A DNA stretch of 64,000 nucleotides from Vibrio fortis (GCF_000695685.1 NZ_JFFR01000028.1:1-64000), one strand, 5' to 3'. Shown: positions 52,804 to 61,634, counted from the stretch's first letter. A program made the numbers and translations. Notes: generated from the letters alone by a model not told the origin.

Positions 52804-53766
52804 ATGAGCAAACCTAAGGTGGTGTTCCTCGATAGGGCAACCATTCCGTCCCAGATTTCTTTAAAAGCGTTGGGCTTTGAACATGAGTGGGTTGAGTACG
52901 ACTTCACTCAGCCAAACCAAGTCGCTGAGCGAATAGCCGATGCAGAGATTGTTATCACGAATAAAGTGGTGCTGAATGCGTCTAATCTATTATCCGCTTC
53001 TAAACTACGTTTTATTGCTGTCTCTGCCACTGGCGTAAACAACATTGACCTAGAGTTCTGTCAAAGTAATGGAATCTCGGTCAGCAACATTCAGGGGTAC
53101 GCGACTCAGTCCGTTCCCGAACATGTGATTGCAATGCTGTTTGCCTTAAAGCGTAACCTTAAGGGCTACCACCAAGATATCGAGCGTGATGTGTGGCAGC
53201 GCGATAAGCAGTTCTGCTTTTTTACTCACCCAATCCAAGATATTGCTGGCAGCACTTTAGGTATCTTTGGTAGCGGCAGCTTAGGTCAAGCGACCGGAGT
53301 TCTGGCTAAAGCGATTGGAATGCAGGTGATGTTTGCTGAACGTAAGGGAGCGAGCACTTGCCGAGAGGGTTACACGCCCTTTGAGGAAGTACTTAAAACC
53401 GCGGATGCAATCAGCCTACACTGCCCGTTAACGACTCAGACGGAGAACCTAATCTCTCGCGAAGAATTTCAGATGATGAAGTCTAATTGTGTGTTGATTA
53501 ATGCCGGGCGCGGTGGGCTGGTGGATGAAGTCGCGTTAGTTGATGCGCTACGCAATGGCGAGATTGCTGGGGCTGGCGTTGACGTATTCACTGCCGAACC
53601 TGCGGATAAGTCTAACCCTCTGTTAGCAAATAGCGATTTACCCAATCTCCTTCTAACACCTCATGTGGCGTGGGGCAGCGATAGTGCGATACAGAAGCTG
53701 GCGGATATTCTAATGGATAACATTGACGCGTTTGCAGCCGGGTCTGCTCAAAATCTAGTGACGTAG
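52804..53766 (+). CDS. D-2-hydroxyacid dehydrogenase (glycerate/hydroxypyruvate reductase-like)
   Basis: 320 aa from ATG 52804, which has AAGGAAG 5 nt upstream; the ATG 21 nt earlier has none. NAD-binding GSGSLG (156-161), and the catalytic set Arg236 (NAGRGGLVDE), Glu265 (TAEP) and His287 (TPHVAW). Expected reaction: NAD(P)H-linked reduction of a 2-oxo acid. The sequence is most like HprA-type glycerate dehydrogenases, but the substrate cannot be fixed. It lies 38 nt after rluA and may be cotranscribed with it; a bidirectional terminator follows. Confidence 0.85.
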   Translation: MSKPKVVFLDRATIPSQISLKALGFEHEWVEYDFTQPNQVAERIADAEIVITNKVVLNASNLLSASKLRFIAVSATGVNNIDLEFCQSNGISVSNIQGYATQSVPEHVIAMLFALKRNLKGYHQDIERDVWQRDKQFCFFTHPIQDIAGSTLGIFGSGSLGQATGVLAKAIGMQVMFAERKGASTCREGYTPFEEVLKTADAISLHCPLTTQTENLISREEFQMMKSNCVLINAGRGGLVDEVALVDALRNGEIAGAGVDVFTAEPADKSNPLLANSDLPNLLLTPHVAWGSDSAIQKLADILMDNIDAFAAGSAQNLVT

Positions 53767-53792
53767 CGGCGATTTGTTGAATTCTACCCAAT

Positions 53793-53822
53793 AAAAAAGG
53801 TTGGCATAAACGCCAACCTTTC
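53793..53822. terminator. Bidirectional terminator
   Basis: AAAGGTTGGC / GCCAACCTTT stem with loop ATAAAC. A-run and T-run flanks serve the dehydrogenase gene and the convergent usp gene. Confidence 0.9.
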
Positions 53823-53843
53823 GTGTTTTAGAACGGTATAAAT

Positions 53844-54281
53844 TTAGCCTTGTGGCTTTACAACCAAAACGTTGATTGGTGAGTTCTGTACAACTTTGCT
53901 TGCTACAGAGCCTAGAACCACTTTATCAATCTTAGAGCGCTTATGGCTTGGCATAACGATAAGGTCTGCGCCTAGCTTTTCTGCGTGATCTAGAATGGTC
54001 GAGTAGGTTTTGCCTTCGGCCACATGTACTTTGTAGATCACTTCGTCATCGATGTATTTGTCTGCAAACTCTTGGAGCTGACGCTTTACGTCTTGCTTCA
54101 TTTGGTTTGCTGCATCTTTCGGGAAGTAAGACGCAACCATAGACATGTGAATACCTGGCAGAACGTTCAAAAGGTGAATCTCTGCGTTGCTGTTTTTAGC
54201 GTGCCATACTGCAAGTTCAACGGCTTTGTCTGAAAAGCCTTTGTCGTTAAGATCAACTGGAACAAGGATTTGTCTGTACAT
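53844..54281 (-). CDS. Universal stress protein linked to a TRAP transporter
   Basis: 145 aa, one Usp domain starting MYRQILVPVDLNDKG. The usual ATP-binding loop G-x2-G-x9-G-[ST] is altered: the segment is PSHKRSKIDKVVLGSVASKV, lacking the first two glycines but keeping the GS end. In Halomonas the similar TeaD is encoded with the TRAP transporter TeaABC and binds ATP to modulate it. Here the gene follows the TRAP permease by 105 bp on the same strand. A regulatory link is inferred, and ATP binding is doubtful. Confidence 0.88.
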   Translation of the reverse strand: MYRQILVPVDLNDKGFSDKAVELAVWHAKNSNAEIHLLNVLPGIHMSMVASYFPKDAANQMKQDVKRQLQEFADKYIDDEVIYKVHVAEGKTYSTILDHAEKLGADLIVMPSHKRSKIDKVVLGSVASKVVQNSPINVLVVKPQG

Positions 54282-54386
54282 GTTTTTGTCTCTTTGGTTT
54301 AGCGGCGCTGAGCGAGTCTAGCGCCGTACTATCCTTTCCGTGTAATACAGAAGTGAAAGTGTTTGGAGCACTCTCACTTCCCATTG

Positions 54387-56966
54387 TTACGCGCTAATCT
54401 CATCCTTACGAGCACGTCTTCTTTGGTTCATACCTAAGCCAATGAGGATCAGTAGAGTCGGAACAAATACCCACTCTTTCATTGGTCGGTCAGCATCTTG
54501 AATGATGGACTTAATTTCCCAGTCAAAATCGATACCAGCCGCTTCAGCAGGGCTGCCAAACTCAACCATGTCGACAATCATCTTGCCGTCAGCTTCGGTT
54601 AGCATAAGACCCATTGATGAGATACGCTCTTCAGCAGTTGCTGCCTTGTCATCAAATGGCAGACGAACCGTCTTCTCTGAGTAATCGCCTTCTAGGTTCT
54701 CACCACCGACTCTTAGTTCGATAGATTGTCCTACATTTAGTTGCTCAGTAACTTGCGCAATCTCAACACCAGGTGAAAGAACTTTCGCTGGGTAGATCAT
54801 GTCCCACCAGAAACCCGGACGGAAGAAAGAGAAGGTAAGCACAAGTAAGAGTACCGTTTCCCACCATTTGTTCTTAGTGAACCACCAACCTTGCGTCGCT
54901 GCAGAGAAGATCAACATCGCTGCTACCGATGAGAAGATCGTCAGCGCTAAATGCCACCATGAATCAATGCCCATCAATAGTAGTTGGGTATTGAAGATGA
55001 ACATGAACGGCAAGATCGCAGTACGGATATCGTAGGTAAAGCCTTGAATACCAGTACGGATTGGATCTGACTTAGCAATCGCTGCGGCTGCAAAGGCTGC
55101 TAGGCCAACTGGCGGTGTATCATCGGCTAGGATACCGAAGTAGAACACGAACAGGTGAACCGCAATCAATGGAATGATCAGGCCGTGTGCTGCACCTAGA
55201 GTTACGATTACCGGCGCCATTAGCGTCGAAACAACAATGTAGTTCGCTGTTGTTGGTAGACCCATACCTAGAATCAAGCTAATTACCGCAGTAAACAGCA
55301 GCATGAGTAGGATGCTACCACCTGAGATAAACTCAACGAAGTCAGTCATAACCAGACCGATACCAGTAAGTGTTACTACACCTACCACTGTACCAGCTGC
55401 GGCAGTAGCAACACCGATACCGATCATGTTACGCGCGCCTGAAACCAATGCTTCCGCTAGATCGATAAAGCCTTCTTTTGTTTGAGCCGCAAGATCGTCA
55501 GACTTGTTCATCATCGCCATCAATGGACGTTGAGTCACCAAGATGAAGATCATAAACACGGTTGCCCAGAATGCTGATAGACCTGGAGAGAAGCGCTCAA
55601 CCGTCAGACACCATACTAGAACCACGATAGGTAATAGGTAGTGTAGACCTGACTTGATGGTTGGGCCTGGATCCGGTACTTCCGTTAGGTTCTCGTCGAT
55701 TTCGATACCGCCCTCTTCAGCGTATTTTGCTGAGATGCGAACCAAACCAAGGTAAGAGAGAAGTAGGGCTACTGTTACGATAGGAGTCGCAGCCGCACCA
55801 AACACATCTTTCGTCCAACCAACACCGTAGTAAACCACAGCACTGATAATACATAGACCTAAAATCGTGCCAGTGAACGACAGTAGGCTTTGAACCACAG
55901 TTGGTGTGTGACGACGAGGAAGACCTGTCATGCCCGCTTTACACGCTTCTAAGTGAACGATGTAAATCAGAGCGATGTAAGAGATAAGTGCTGGTAGTAG
56001 TGCCGCTTTGATAACCTCAACGTAAGAGATACCCACGTATTCCACCATTAAGAATGCAGCTGCACCCATGATTGGCGGAGTCAGTTGACCATTGGTTGAA
56101 GCCGCTACTTCTACAGCACCTGCTTTAGTACCTGGGAAGCCAACACGCTTCATCAATGGAATCGTGAAGGTACCTGTGGTTACTACGTTAGCAATCGACG
56201 AGCCAGAAACAAGACCAGATAGTCCCGAAGCCACAACAGCAGCTTTTGCAGGGCCGCCTTTCATGTGACCAAGCAGTGAGAATGCAACTTTGATGAAGTA
56301 AGCACCTGCACCCGCACGCTCTAGCATCGCACCAAATAGTACGAACAAGAATACGAATGAGGTAGAAACACCCAGAGCAACACCAAATACACCTTCAGTC
56401 GTTAGCCATAGATGCGACATTGCTTTGTTAAGACTTGCACCTTTGTGTGCAATCACGTCTGGCATGTATGGACCGCCGAACGTGTACAGCAGGAATACAG
56501 CTGCAACCACCATAAGTGGTGGACCAAGTGCACGTCGTGTCGCTTCCAGTAGCAGTACCATACCGGTTACCGCTGCCACAATATCAAAAGTCGTCGGAGC
56601 GCCTGAACGGCCAGCCAGTTCCGTATAGAAAATGTAGATATAAGCAGCAGAGAAACTACCAGCAAGCGCCAATACCCAATCAAGAGCTGGTATATAGTCG
56701 CGAGGAGAATTCTTTAGTGCTGGGTAAGCAGTAAATGCAAGAAAGATAGCAAACGTGAGGTGGATAGCACGCGCTTGAGTATCGTTCAATACAGCGAAGT
56801 CAAAAATAAACGGTAGCGGAGATGCATACCAAAGTTGGAACAATGACCAACATAGCGGCACAAACCATAGAATACGACCTTGCATGCCGCTCGGGCTACG
56901 TGCTCCAGTGTCTGATTGTGCCACCATTTCTTGCACATCAGAAGACGGTGATGTTGTCTGCGTCAT
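54387..56966 (-). CDS. TRAP transporter permease, fused 4TM/12TM (TAXI type)
   Basis: 859 aa from ATG 56966 (AAGGA 8 nt upstream; the open frame to 57011 adds 15 codons without a ribosome site). The small DctQ-like and large DctM-like membrane units are fused in one chain, as is normal for TAXI TRAP systems. Marker stretches include GLSGLVSGSSIANVVTTGTFTIPLMKR and GMGLPTTANYIVVSTLMAPV. A C-terminal extension (about 730-830; DMVEFGSPAEAAGIDFDWEIKSI) looks PDZ-like and matches the domain known as DUF3394, followed by a last membrane span. Sodium- or proton-driven uptake of an organic acid or amino acid is expected. Confidence 0.92.
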   Translation of the reverse strand: MTQTTSPSSDVQEMVAQSDTGARSPSGMQGRILWFVPLCWSLFQLWYASPLPFIFDFAVLNDTQARAIHLTFAIFLAFTAYPALKNSPRDYIPALDWVLALAGSFSAAYIYIFYTELAGRSGAPTTFDIVAAVTGMVLLLEATRRALGPPLMVVAAVFLLYTFGGPYMPDVIAHKGASLNKAMSHLWLTTEGVFGVALGVSTSFVFLFVLFGAMLERAGAGAYFIKVAFSLLGHMKGGPAKAAVVASGLSGLVSGSSIANVVTTGTFTIPLMKRVGFPGTKAGAVEVAASTNGQLTPPIMGAAAFLMVEYVGISYVEVIKAALLPALISYIALIYIVHLEACKAGMTGLPRRHTPTVVQSLLSFTGTILGLCIISAVVYYGVGWTKDVFGAAATPIVTVALLLSYLGLVRISAKYAEEGGIEIDENLTEVPDPGPTIKSGLHYLLPIVVLVWCLTVERFSPGLSAFWATVFMIFILVTQRPLMAMMNKSDDLAAQTKEGFIDLAEALVSGARNMIGIGVATAAAGTVVGVVTLTGIGLVMTDFVEFISGGSILLMLLFTAVISLILGMGLPTTANYIVVSTLMAPVIVTLGAAHGLIIPLIAVHLFVFYFGILADDTPPVGLAAFAAAAIAKSDPIRTGIQGFTYDIRTAILPFMFIFNTQLLLMGIDSWWHLALTIFSSVAAMLIFSAATQGWWFTKNKWWETVLLLVLTFSFFRPGFWWDMIYPAKVLSPGVEIAQVTEQLNVGQSIELRVGGENLEGDYSEKTVRLPFDDKAATAEERISSMGLMLTEADGKMIVDMVEFGSPAEAAGIDFDWEIKSIIQDADRPMKEWVFVPTLLILIGLGMNQRRRARKDEISA

Positions 56967-57117
56967 GTACTTTATCCTTATTATTGATGGTCTAGCCTTT
57001 TCGCATGTCACAGCGATACGTAATTTTTCTTCCTATCTAGTGTAGTGAACTGACAAGAAAATGCGTTTTTGATCGACTGTGTCTTAGGCTTGATACGAAG
57101 GTAAGTTCTCCAATTTG

Positions 57118-57203
57118 GAGAGACTTAAAAGTTTGTCTCTTTTCACTTAGGTTCTTTTTATAAAGCGTGAAAAGCCAATAAGGAGGGCTCGCCTCCTTAT
57201 TGG
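57118..57203 (-). other. Three consecutive hairpins between TAXI receptor and permease genes
   Basis: Stem 1 is AGAGAC / GTCTCT (57119-57124 / 57135-57140). Stem 2 is CTTTTCAC / GTGAAAAG (57139-57146 / 57167-57174). Stem 3 is CCAATAAGGAGG / CCTCCTTATTGG (57175-57186 / 57192-57203), 12 bp and perfect. None has a convincing T-run on the minus strand. The location, just after the receptor stop and before the permease start, fits an mRNA-stabilising or attenuating element that keeps receptor levels above permease levels. Confidence 0.6.
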
Positions 57204-57225
57204 ATAGAGTAGGTTTGAAGATGGA

Positions 57226-58194
57226 TTACTTCAGAAGACCCACTTCTTTGTAGTATTTTTCAGCACCTGGGTGTAGAGGGATAGAAAGACCAGCTTGTAC
57301 CATGTCCTCTTTCTTCAGGTTTGCAAATGCAGGGTGAAGACGTTTGAACGTGTCAAAGTTTTCAAATACTGCTTTTGCTACGTTGTAAGCAACATCGTCT
57401 GATACGTCAGTCGTTGTTACCATAGTTGCTGCTACACCGAAGCTGTTTACGTCAGCATCTGTACCGCGGTACATACCTGCAGGTACTGTGCTGTATGCGT
57501 AGTATGGGTTCTCAGCAACGATCTTGTCGATTTGAGGACCAGTTGCAGATACTAGCTTAGCGTCACAAGATGTTGTTGCTTCTTTGATTGAACCGTTCGG
57601 GTGACCAACCATGTAGATGAATGCATCAATCTTGTTATCACAAAGTGCTTGAGAACGCTCAGAACCTTTTAGTTCAGACGCTAGCTTGAAGCTATCGTTA
57701 GTCCAACCCATAGCGTCCATTACAACACCCATAGTTGCACGGTCACCAGAACCTGGGTTACCAATGTTTACGCGCTTACCTGCTAGGTCAGCTACGCCAT
57801 TGATGCCTGAGTCTGTGCGAGCAATGATGTTGAACGGTTCTGTGTGTAGAGAGAACATAGCGCGTAGTTTTTTGTACTCGCCTTGATCTTTGAACTTACT
57901 TGTACCGTTGTAACCGTGGTATTGCCAGTCCGATTGAACAACACCGAAATCCAGTTCACCAGCACGGATAGTGTTAACGTTGTAGATTGAACCACCAGTC
58001 GATTCTACAGAACAACGGATGTTGTGGTCTTTGCGGCCTTTGTTCACTAGTTTACAAATCGCACCACCTGTAGGGTAGTAAACACCCGTTACAGAACCAG
58101 TACCGATTGTGATGAACTCTTGAGCGTTAGCTGCGCCAGCGCCCATTACAGCAGCTGCAATCGCACCAACTTTAAGAAGTTTGGTAAATGCCAT
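57226..58194 (-). CDS. TAXI-family TRAP substrate-binding protein
   Basis: 322 aa. Periplasmic receptor for the fused permease downstream. Signal peptide MAFTKLLKVGAIAAAVMGAGAANA, cleavage after Ala24. The mature start QEFITIGTGSVTGVYYPTGGAICKLVNK and VNIGNPGSGDRATMGVV (about 140-157) are TAXI/NMT1-like ligand-binding landmarks. Some TAXI receptors, for example one from Thermus, bind glutamate or glutamine; the ligand here is unproven. AAGGAAGGG precedes the ATG. Transcription runs receptor, hairpins, permease, universal stress protein. Confidence 0.92.
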   Translation of the reverse strand: MAFTKLLKVGAIAAAVMGAGAANAQEFITIGTGSVTGVYYPTGGAICKLVNKGRKDHNIRCSVESTGGSIYNVNTIRAGELDFGVVQSDWQYHGYNGTSKFKDQGEYKKLRAMFSLHTEPFNIIARTDSGINGVADLAGKRVNIGNPGSGDRATMGVVMDAMGWTNDSFKLASELKGSERSQALCDNKIDAFIYMVGHPNGSIKEATTSCDAKLVSATGPQIDKIVAENPYYAYSTVPAGMYRGTDADVNSFGVAATMVTTTDVSDDVAYNVAKAVFENFDTFKRLHPAFANLKKEDMVQAGLSIPLHPGAEKYYKEVGLLK

Positions 58195-58536
58195 GAATTT
58201 CCCTTCCTTTATTCATTATTAACCCTGAAACAAGTGTAGTTGCTTCTGGAGTTTCCTCTTTGGAAACGGCACCTTTTTCAATCCATGTGATGAAAAAGTG
58301 GCTGAATAATATCAAAAAATTGGCAGTAAATTACTCGAATGTTAAAACTTATAGCGAAAAAATCTAAATATTGATGCACTAATATAACGTTTTATTTGCA
58401 ACTAGATTTTTTAAAATCAAATAGTTATGTGGTTTTGAGTGGTTAAAGATGGATATTTCAGGATGTGAGATGGATCACGAACTTGATAGGTGTTCATGAT
58501 CCATTCGTATGGGTAATGTTTATGAAACTTCAGACA
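58195..58536. other. 342-bp spacer between the TAXI receptor gene and argR
   Basis: An AT-rich spacer on the minus-strand path from argR to the TAXI gene. A long imperfect palindrome at 58470-58504 (ATGGATCACGAAC / GTTCATGATCCAT, one mismatch) begins 33 nt past the argR stop, probably its 3' end structure. A CRP-like site TGTGA-GATGGA-TCACG overlaps it at 58464-58479. No gene is visible. Confidence 0.45.
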
Positions 58537-59007
58537 TTATCCAGCGTATTCAAACAGTTCACATACAGATTCAAATAGCTGCTTGGTTGTGACTGCCAGA
58601 GTTGGGGTAATAAAGATAGTATCATCGCCAGCCACCACGCCTAGGATGCCTTCAGACTTACCTAGAGAGTCTAATAGGCGAGCAATTAGCTGCGCTGCAC
58701 CAGGGCCTGTGTGTATAACAACCAACGCATTGTTGTGGTCAATATCTAGTACTAACTCTCTGAGTGAGCTAGAAACTGTAGGAACGCCTAATTCAGCTGG
58801 AAGACAGTAAACCATCTCCATTTTTGCATTACGAGTTCGAACAGCGCCAAACTTAGTTAACATACGCGAGACTTTCGATTGGTTGATGCTCTCAAAGCCT
58901 TCGTGCTTGAGTGCGTCGACAATCTCACCTTGAGAGCCAAAGCGCTCTTCTTTTAGTAAAGCTTTAAAAGCGCGAACTAAGTTGTCTTGTTTTTCGGTAT
59001 TGCGCAT
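58537..59007 (-). CDS. argR: Arginine repressor
   Basis: 156 aa. Arginine-dependent hexameric repressor of arginine synthesis genes, also an accessory factor in cer-type recombination. Winged-helix N-terminus with SKVSR at 44-48 and MLTKFGAVRTRNAK; C-terminal arginine-binding and oligomerisation domain with GDDTI at 127-131. It diverges from mdh, as in E. coli. Confidence 0.97.
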   Translation of the reverse strand: MRNTEKQDNLVRAFKALLKEERFGSQGEIVDALKHEGFESINQSKVSRMLTKFGAVRTRNAKMEMVYCLPAELGVPTVSSSLRELVLDIDHNNALVVIHTGPGAAQLIARLLDSLGKSEGILGVVAGDDTIFITPTLAVTTKQLFESVCELFEYAG

Positions 59008-59338
59008 ATGTCTTCTTATTTCTTAACAAATCTATTTGCATATTCTCGCATACATATTCAGTTTTAGCCAAAATATCCAGACAATTTGTTAGTCATATCA
59101 CTGTAAATATTAAATGGAATAATATGCCATTAATGACGATTTGCTTTGTTATTTCAGTGAATTATTCACATAATACAAACTCGCTGTGTAGCACGGTTTT
59201 ATTGACTTGCGCGAGGTCGCAAAGCTGACGTTAATTGATTGTAATCACTTTGTGATTATTATAGTTTTTGAACTTAAATTAGCTCACAAATCACCCTACT
59301 AAGAACTTATAAGAGAAAATCTCTCAAGGAGAATAACA
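59008..59338. promoter_or_regulatory. Divergent argR-mdh regulatory region with possible ARG boxes
   Basis: 331 bp without a gene. TTGCATATTC...ACATATTCA (59034-59062) and TGAATTATTCA (59158-59168) contain the ATTCA/TGAAT half-sites used by ArgR, suggesting autoregulation. Spacing differs from the 14-bp core of classical ARG boxes, so these are candidates only. The mdh side has AAGGAG at 59326-59331. Confidence 0.4.
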
Positions 59339-60274
59339 ATGAAAGTAGCTGTTATTGGTGCCGCTGGTGGCATCGGTCAAGCCCTAGCCCTATTACTTAA
59401 GAACCGCCTACCTGCAGGTTCTGATCTTGCTCTTTACGATATCGCTCCAGTAACACCGGGTGTTGCTGCGGACCTTAGCCATATCCCAACGCCAGTTTCG
59501 ATCAAAGGATACGCGGGTGAAGATCCAACTCCAGCACTAGAAGGCGCTGATGTGGTTCTTATCTCTGCGGGTGTTGCACGTAAGCCAGGTATGGATCGTG
59601 CGGATCTTTTCAATGTAAACGCGGGTATTGTTAAGTCTCTAGCTGAAAAAATCGCGGTTGTATGTCCAAAAGCTTGTGTTGGTATCATCACTAACCCAGT
59701 AAACACGACTGTGCCAATCGCTGCTGAAGTTCTTAAGAAAGCGGGCGTTTACGACAAGCGTCGTCTATTCGGTGTGACTACTCTAGATGTTATTCGTTCT
59801 GAAACATTTGTTGCTGAGCTAAAAGACAAAGATCCAGGCGACATCCGTGTACCAGTTATCGGTGGTCACTCTGGCGTAACGATTCTTCCACTACTTTCAC
59901 AAGTAGAAGGTGTAGAGTTTACTGACGAAGAGATCGCAGCACTGACTACACGTATCCAAAACGCAGGTACTGAAGTAGTAGAAGCGAAAGCGGGCGGCGG
60001 TAGTGCAACACTATCTATGGGCCAAGCAGCTTGTCGCTTCGGTCTAGCTCTTGTTAAAGCACTTCAAGGTGAAGAAGGCGTAATCGAGTGTGCATACGTT
60101 GAAGGTGAAGGCGAGCACGCACCATTCTTCGCACAGCCTGTGAAACTTGGCAAAGAAGGCGCAGAAGCTATCCTAAGCTACGGTGAGCTAAGTGACTTCG
60201 AGCGCAATGCACTAGACAGCATGCTAGAAACTCTAAATGGCGACATCGAAATCGGTGTTGAATTTGCTAAATAA
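59339..60274 (+). CDS. mdh: Malate dehydrogenase
   Basis: NAD-dependent interconversion of malate and oxaloacetate in the TCA cycle. 311 aa. NAD loop GAAGGIGQ at 7-14, substrate arginines Arg81, Arg87 and Arg153, Asp150, and the catalytic His177 in GGHSG. Strong AAGGAG ribosome site; terminator at 60298-60325. Highly biased codon use fits strong expression. Confidence 0.98.
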   Translation: MKVAVIGAAGGIGQALALLLKNRLPAGSDLALYDIAPVTPGVAADLSHIPTPVSIKGYAGEDPTPALEGADVVLISAGVARKPGMDRADLFNVNAGIVKSLAEKIAVVCPKACVGIITNPVNTTVPIAAEVLKKAGVYDKRRLFGVTTLDVIRSETFVAELKDKDPGDIRVPVIGGHSGVTILPLLSQVEGVEFTDEEIAALTTRIQNAGTEVVEAKAGGGSATLSMGQAACRFGLALVKALQGEEGVIECAYVEGEGEHAPFFAQPVKLGKEGAEAILSYGELSDFERNALDSMLETLNGDIEIGVEFAK

Positions 60275-60297
60275 GCGCATTTAGATTGTTTGAATTC

Positions 60298-60325
60298 AAA
60301 AGCCGTTCTGATGAGCGGCTTTTTT
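60298..60325 (+). terminator. mdh terminator
   Basis: AAAAGCCG / CGGCTTTT stem around TTCTGATGAG, with TTTTTT tail, 24 nt after the mdh stop. Confidence 0.85.
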
Positions 60326-60396
60326 GATCTCGGCTTTTGATCTTTGTTTGCTAAAGGCTCGTATTTCTCGTTGAAATAGAAAGCCGAGGGTAGGGT

Positions 60397-60588
60397 ATGA
60401 GTCGAGTACAAAAAGGGATGCATGTCGAGTATTTGGGGAGCTTGGGAAAGGTCTTAGTGATTGATGAGCAAGAGCAAACCGCTTTGGTTGAGTCCTATCA
60501 CACCCATGAGCAATATGCGGTGCCTCTTGAGGAGCTAGAGGCGATTGACGCACAACTCCCGCTCTCATTAGAGTCTAGCCGTTACTAA
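60397..60588 (+). CDS. Small protein of unknown function (63 aa)
   Basis: Starts at ATG 60397 behind GAGGGTAGGG. The sequence (KGMHVEYLGSLGKVLVIDEQEQTALVE...) alternates short beta-strand-like stretches with turns, then an acidic tail, reminiscent of small SH3-like barrels. It has no signal peptide, Cys or membrane segment. It is isolated by the mdh terminator upstream and its own terminator downstream (60602-60629), which argues for a real independent unit. I do not recognise a family with confidence. Confidence 0.65.
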   Translation: MSRVQKGMHVEYLGSLGKVLVIDEQEQTALVESYHTHEQYAVPLEELEAIDAQLPLSLESSRY

Positions 60589-60601
60589 GCGCCCACAAAC
60601 T

Positions 60602-60629
60602 AAAAAAGAGCCTCTACGGCTCTTTTTTG
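60602..60629. terminator. Bidirectional terminator between the small gene and ispB
   Basis: AAAAAGAGCC / GGCTCTTTTTT with loop TCTAC. A- and T-runs on both sides serve the two convergent genes. Confidence 0.9.
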
Positions 60630-60662
60630 TTTATCTGACGAATTGCCAGTTGCACTTAATGA

Positions 60663-61634
60663 CTACTTGCTGCGTTTTACAGCTAGGTGAGCCAGTGTTG
60701 TCAGTGCTTGCTTGTATTCTGAATCTGGAAGTACAGACAGCTCTGCAATCGCTTTGTCAGCCTCTTCGTAAGCCTTCTGCGTGGTGTACTCTAGAGATCC
60801 TGTCGCTTTCATCGCTGCAAGAATATCGTCAAGCTTCTCCATGCCGTTAGAGTGCTCAATCGCTTCGCGAATCATACTTGCTTGTTCTGGTGTACCGTTG
60901 TGCATGGCGTAAAGCAGTGGCAGAGTTGGCTTACCTTCTGCAAGGTCATCACCCACGTTCTTACCCATCTCTTTACCATCAGCGGTGTAGTCCATAACAT
61001 CGTCAATCAACTGGAAAGCAGTACCAAGGTATTTACCGTAGTTCTGCATTGCCGTTTCGACTTCAGGTGACGATTCAGTCAGGATTGCGCCAATTTGTGT
61101 CGCTGCTTCAAACAGACGTGCAGTTTTCGAGTAGATCACCTGCATGTAGCTTTCTTCAGTGGTGTTTGGATCGTTGCAGTTCATTAATTGCTGAACTTCA
61201 CCTTCCGCGATCACATTTACCGCTTCACTCATGAGTTCAAGGATCCTTAGTGATCCTAGCTTTGTCATCATTTGGAATGAACGAGTGTAAATAAAGTCGC
61301 CAACTAGAACGCTGGCTGCATTACCAAAGGCTGCATTCGCCGTTGCTTTACCGCGACGCATGTCCGATTCATCAACCACGTCATCATGCAATAACGTTGC
61401 TGTATGGATGAATTCGATAAAGGCTGCAGAGGTGATATGAGCTTCACCTTGATAGCCAAGAGCACGAGCTGATAAAAGAGCAAGCAAAGGGCGAAGGCGC
61501 TTGCCGCCACCGCTCACGATATAGAAACCAAGTTGGTTGATTAAACTTACGTCAGAATTAAGTTGGGCTTGAATTGTTTCATTCACTTTTGCCATATCAT
61601 TGGCAGTAAGCGCTTGGATAGCTTTAAAATCCAT
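60663..61634 (-). CDS. ispB: Octaprenyl diphosphate synthase
   Basis: Builds the C40 side chain of ubiquinone/menaquinone from farnesyl and isopentenyl diphosphates. 323 aa. GGGKRLRP (42-49), first aspartate-rich motif LLHDDVVDESDMRRG (Asp84, Asp85, Asp88) and second motif QLIDDVMDY (about 208-216). Small residues preceding the first motif allow long-chain products. It diverges from rplU, as in E. coli. Confidence 0.95.
   Translation of the reverse strand: MDFKAIQALTANDMAKVNETIQAQLNSDVSLINQLGFYIVSGGGKRLRPLLALLSARALGYQGEAHITSAAFIEFIHTATLLHDDVVDESDMRRGKATANAAFGNAASVLVGDFIYTRSFQMMTKLGSLRILELMSEAVNVIAEGEVQQLMNCNDPNTTEESYMQVIYSKTARLFEAATQIGAILTESSPEVETAMQNYGKYLGTAFQLIDDVMDYTADGKEMGKNVGDDLAEGKPTLPLLYAMHNGTPEQASMIREAIEHSNGMEKLDDILAAMKATGSLEYTTQKAYEEADKAIAELSVLPDSEYKQALTTLAHLAVKRSK

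Noticed and set aside
54502..54684. Plus-strand small frames within the TRAP permease gene
   Set aside because: Antisense shadows of a strongly coding minus-strand gene, with Ser/Pro/Thr-rich composition typical of such shadows.
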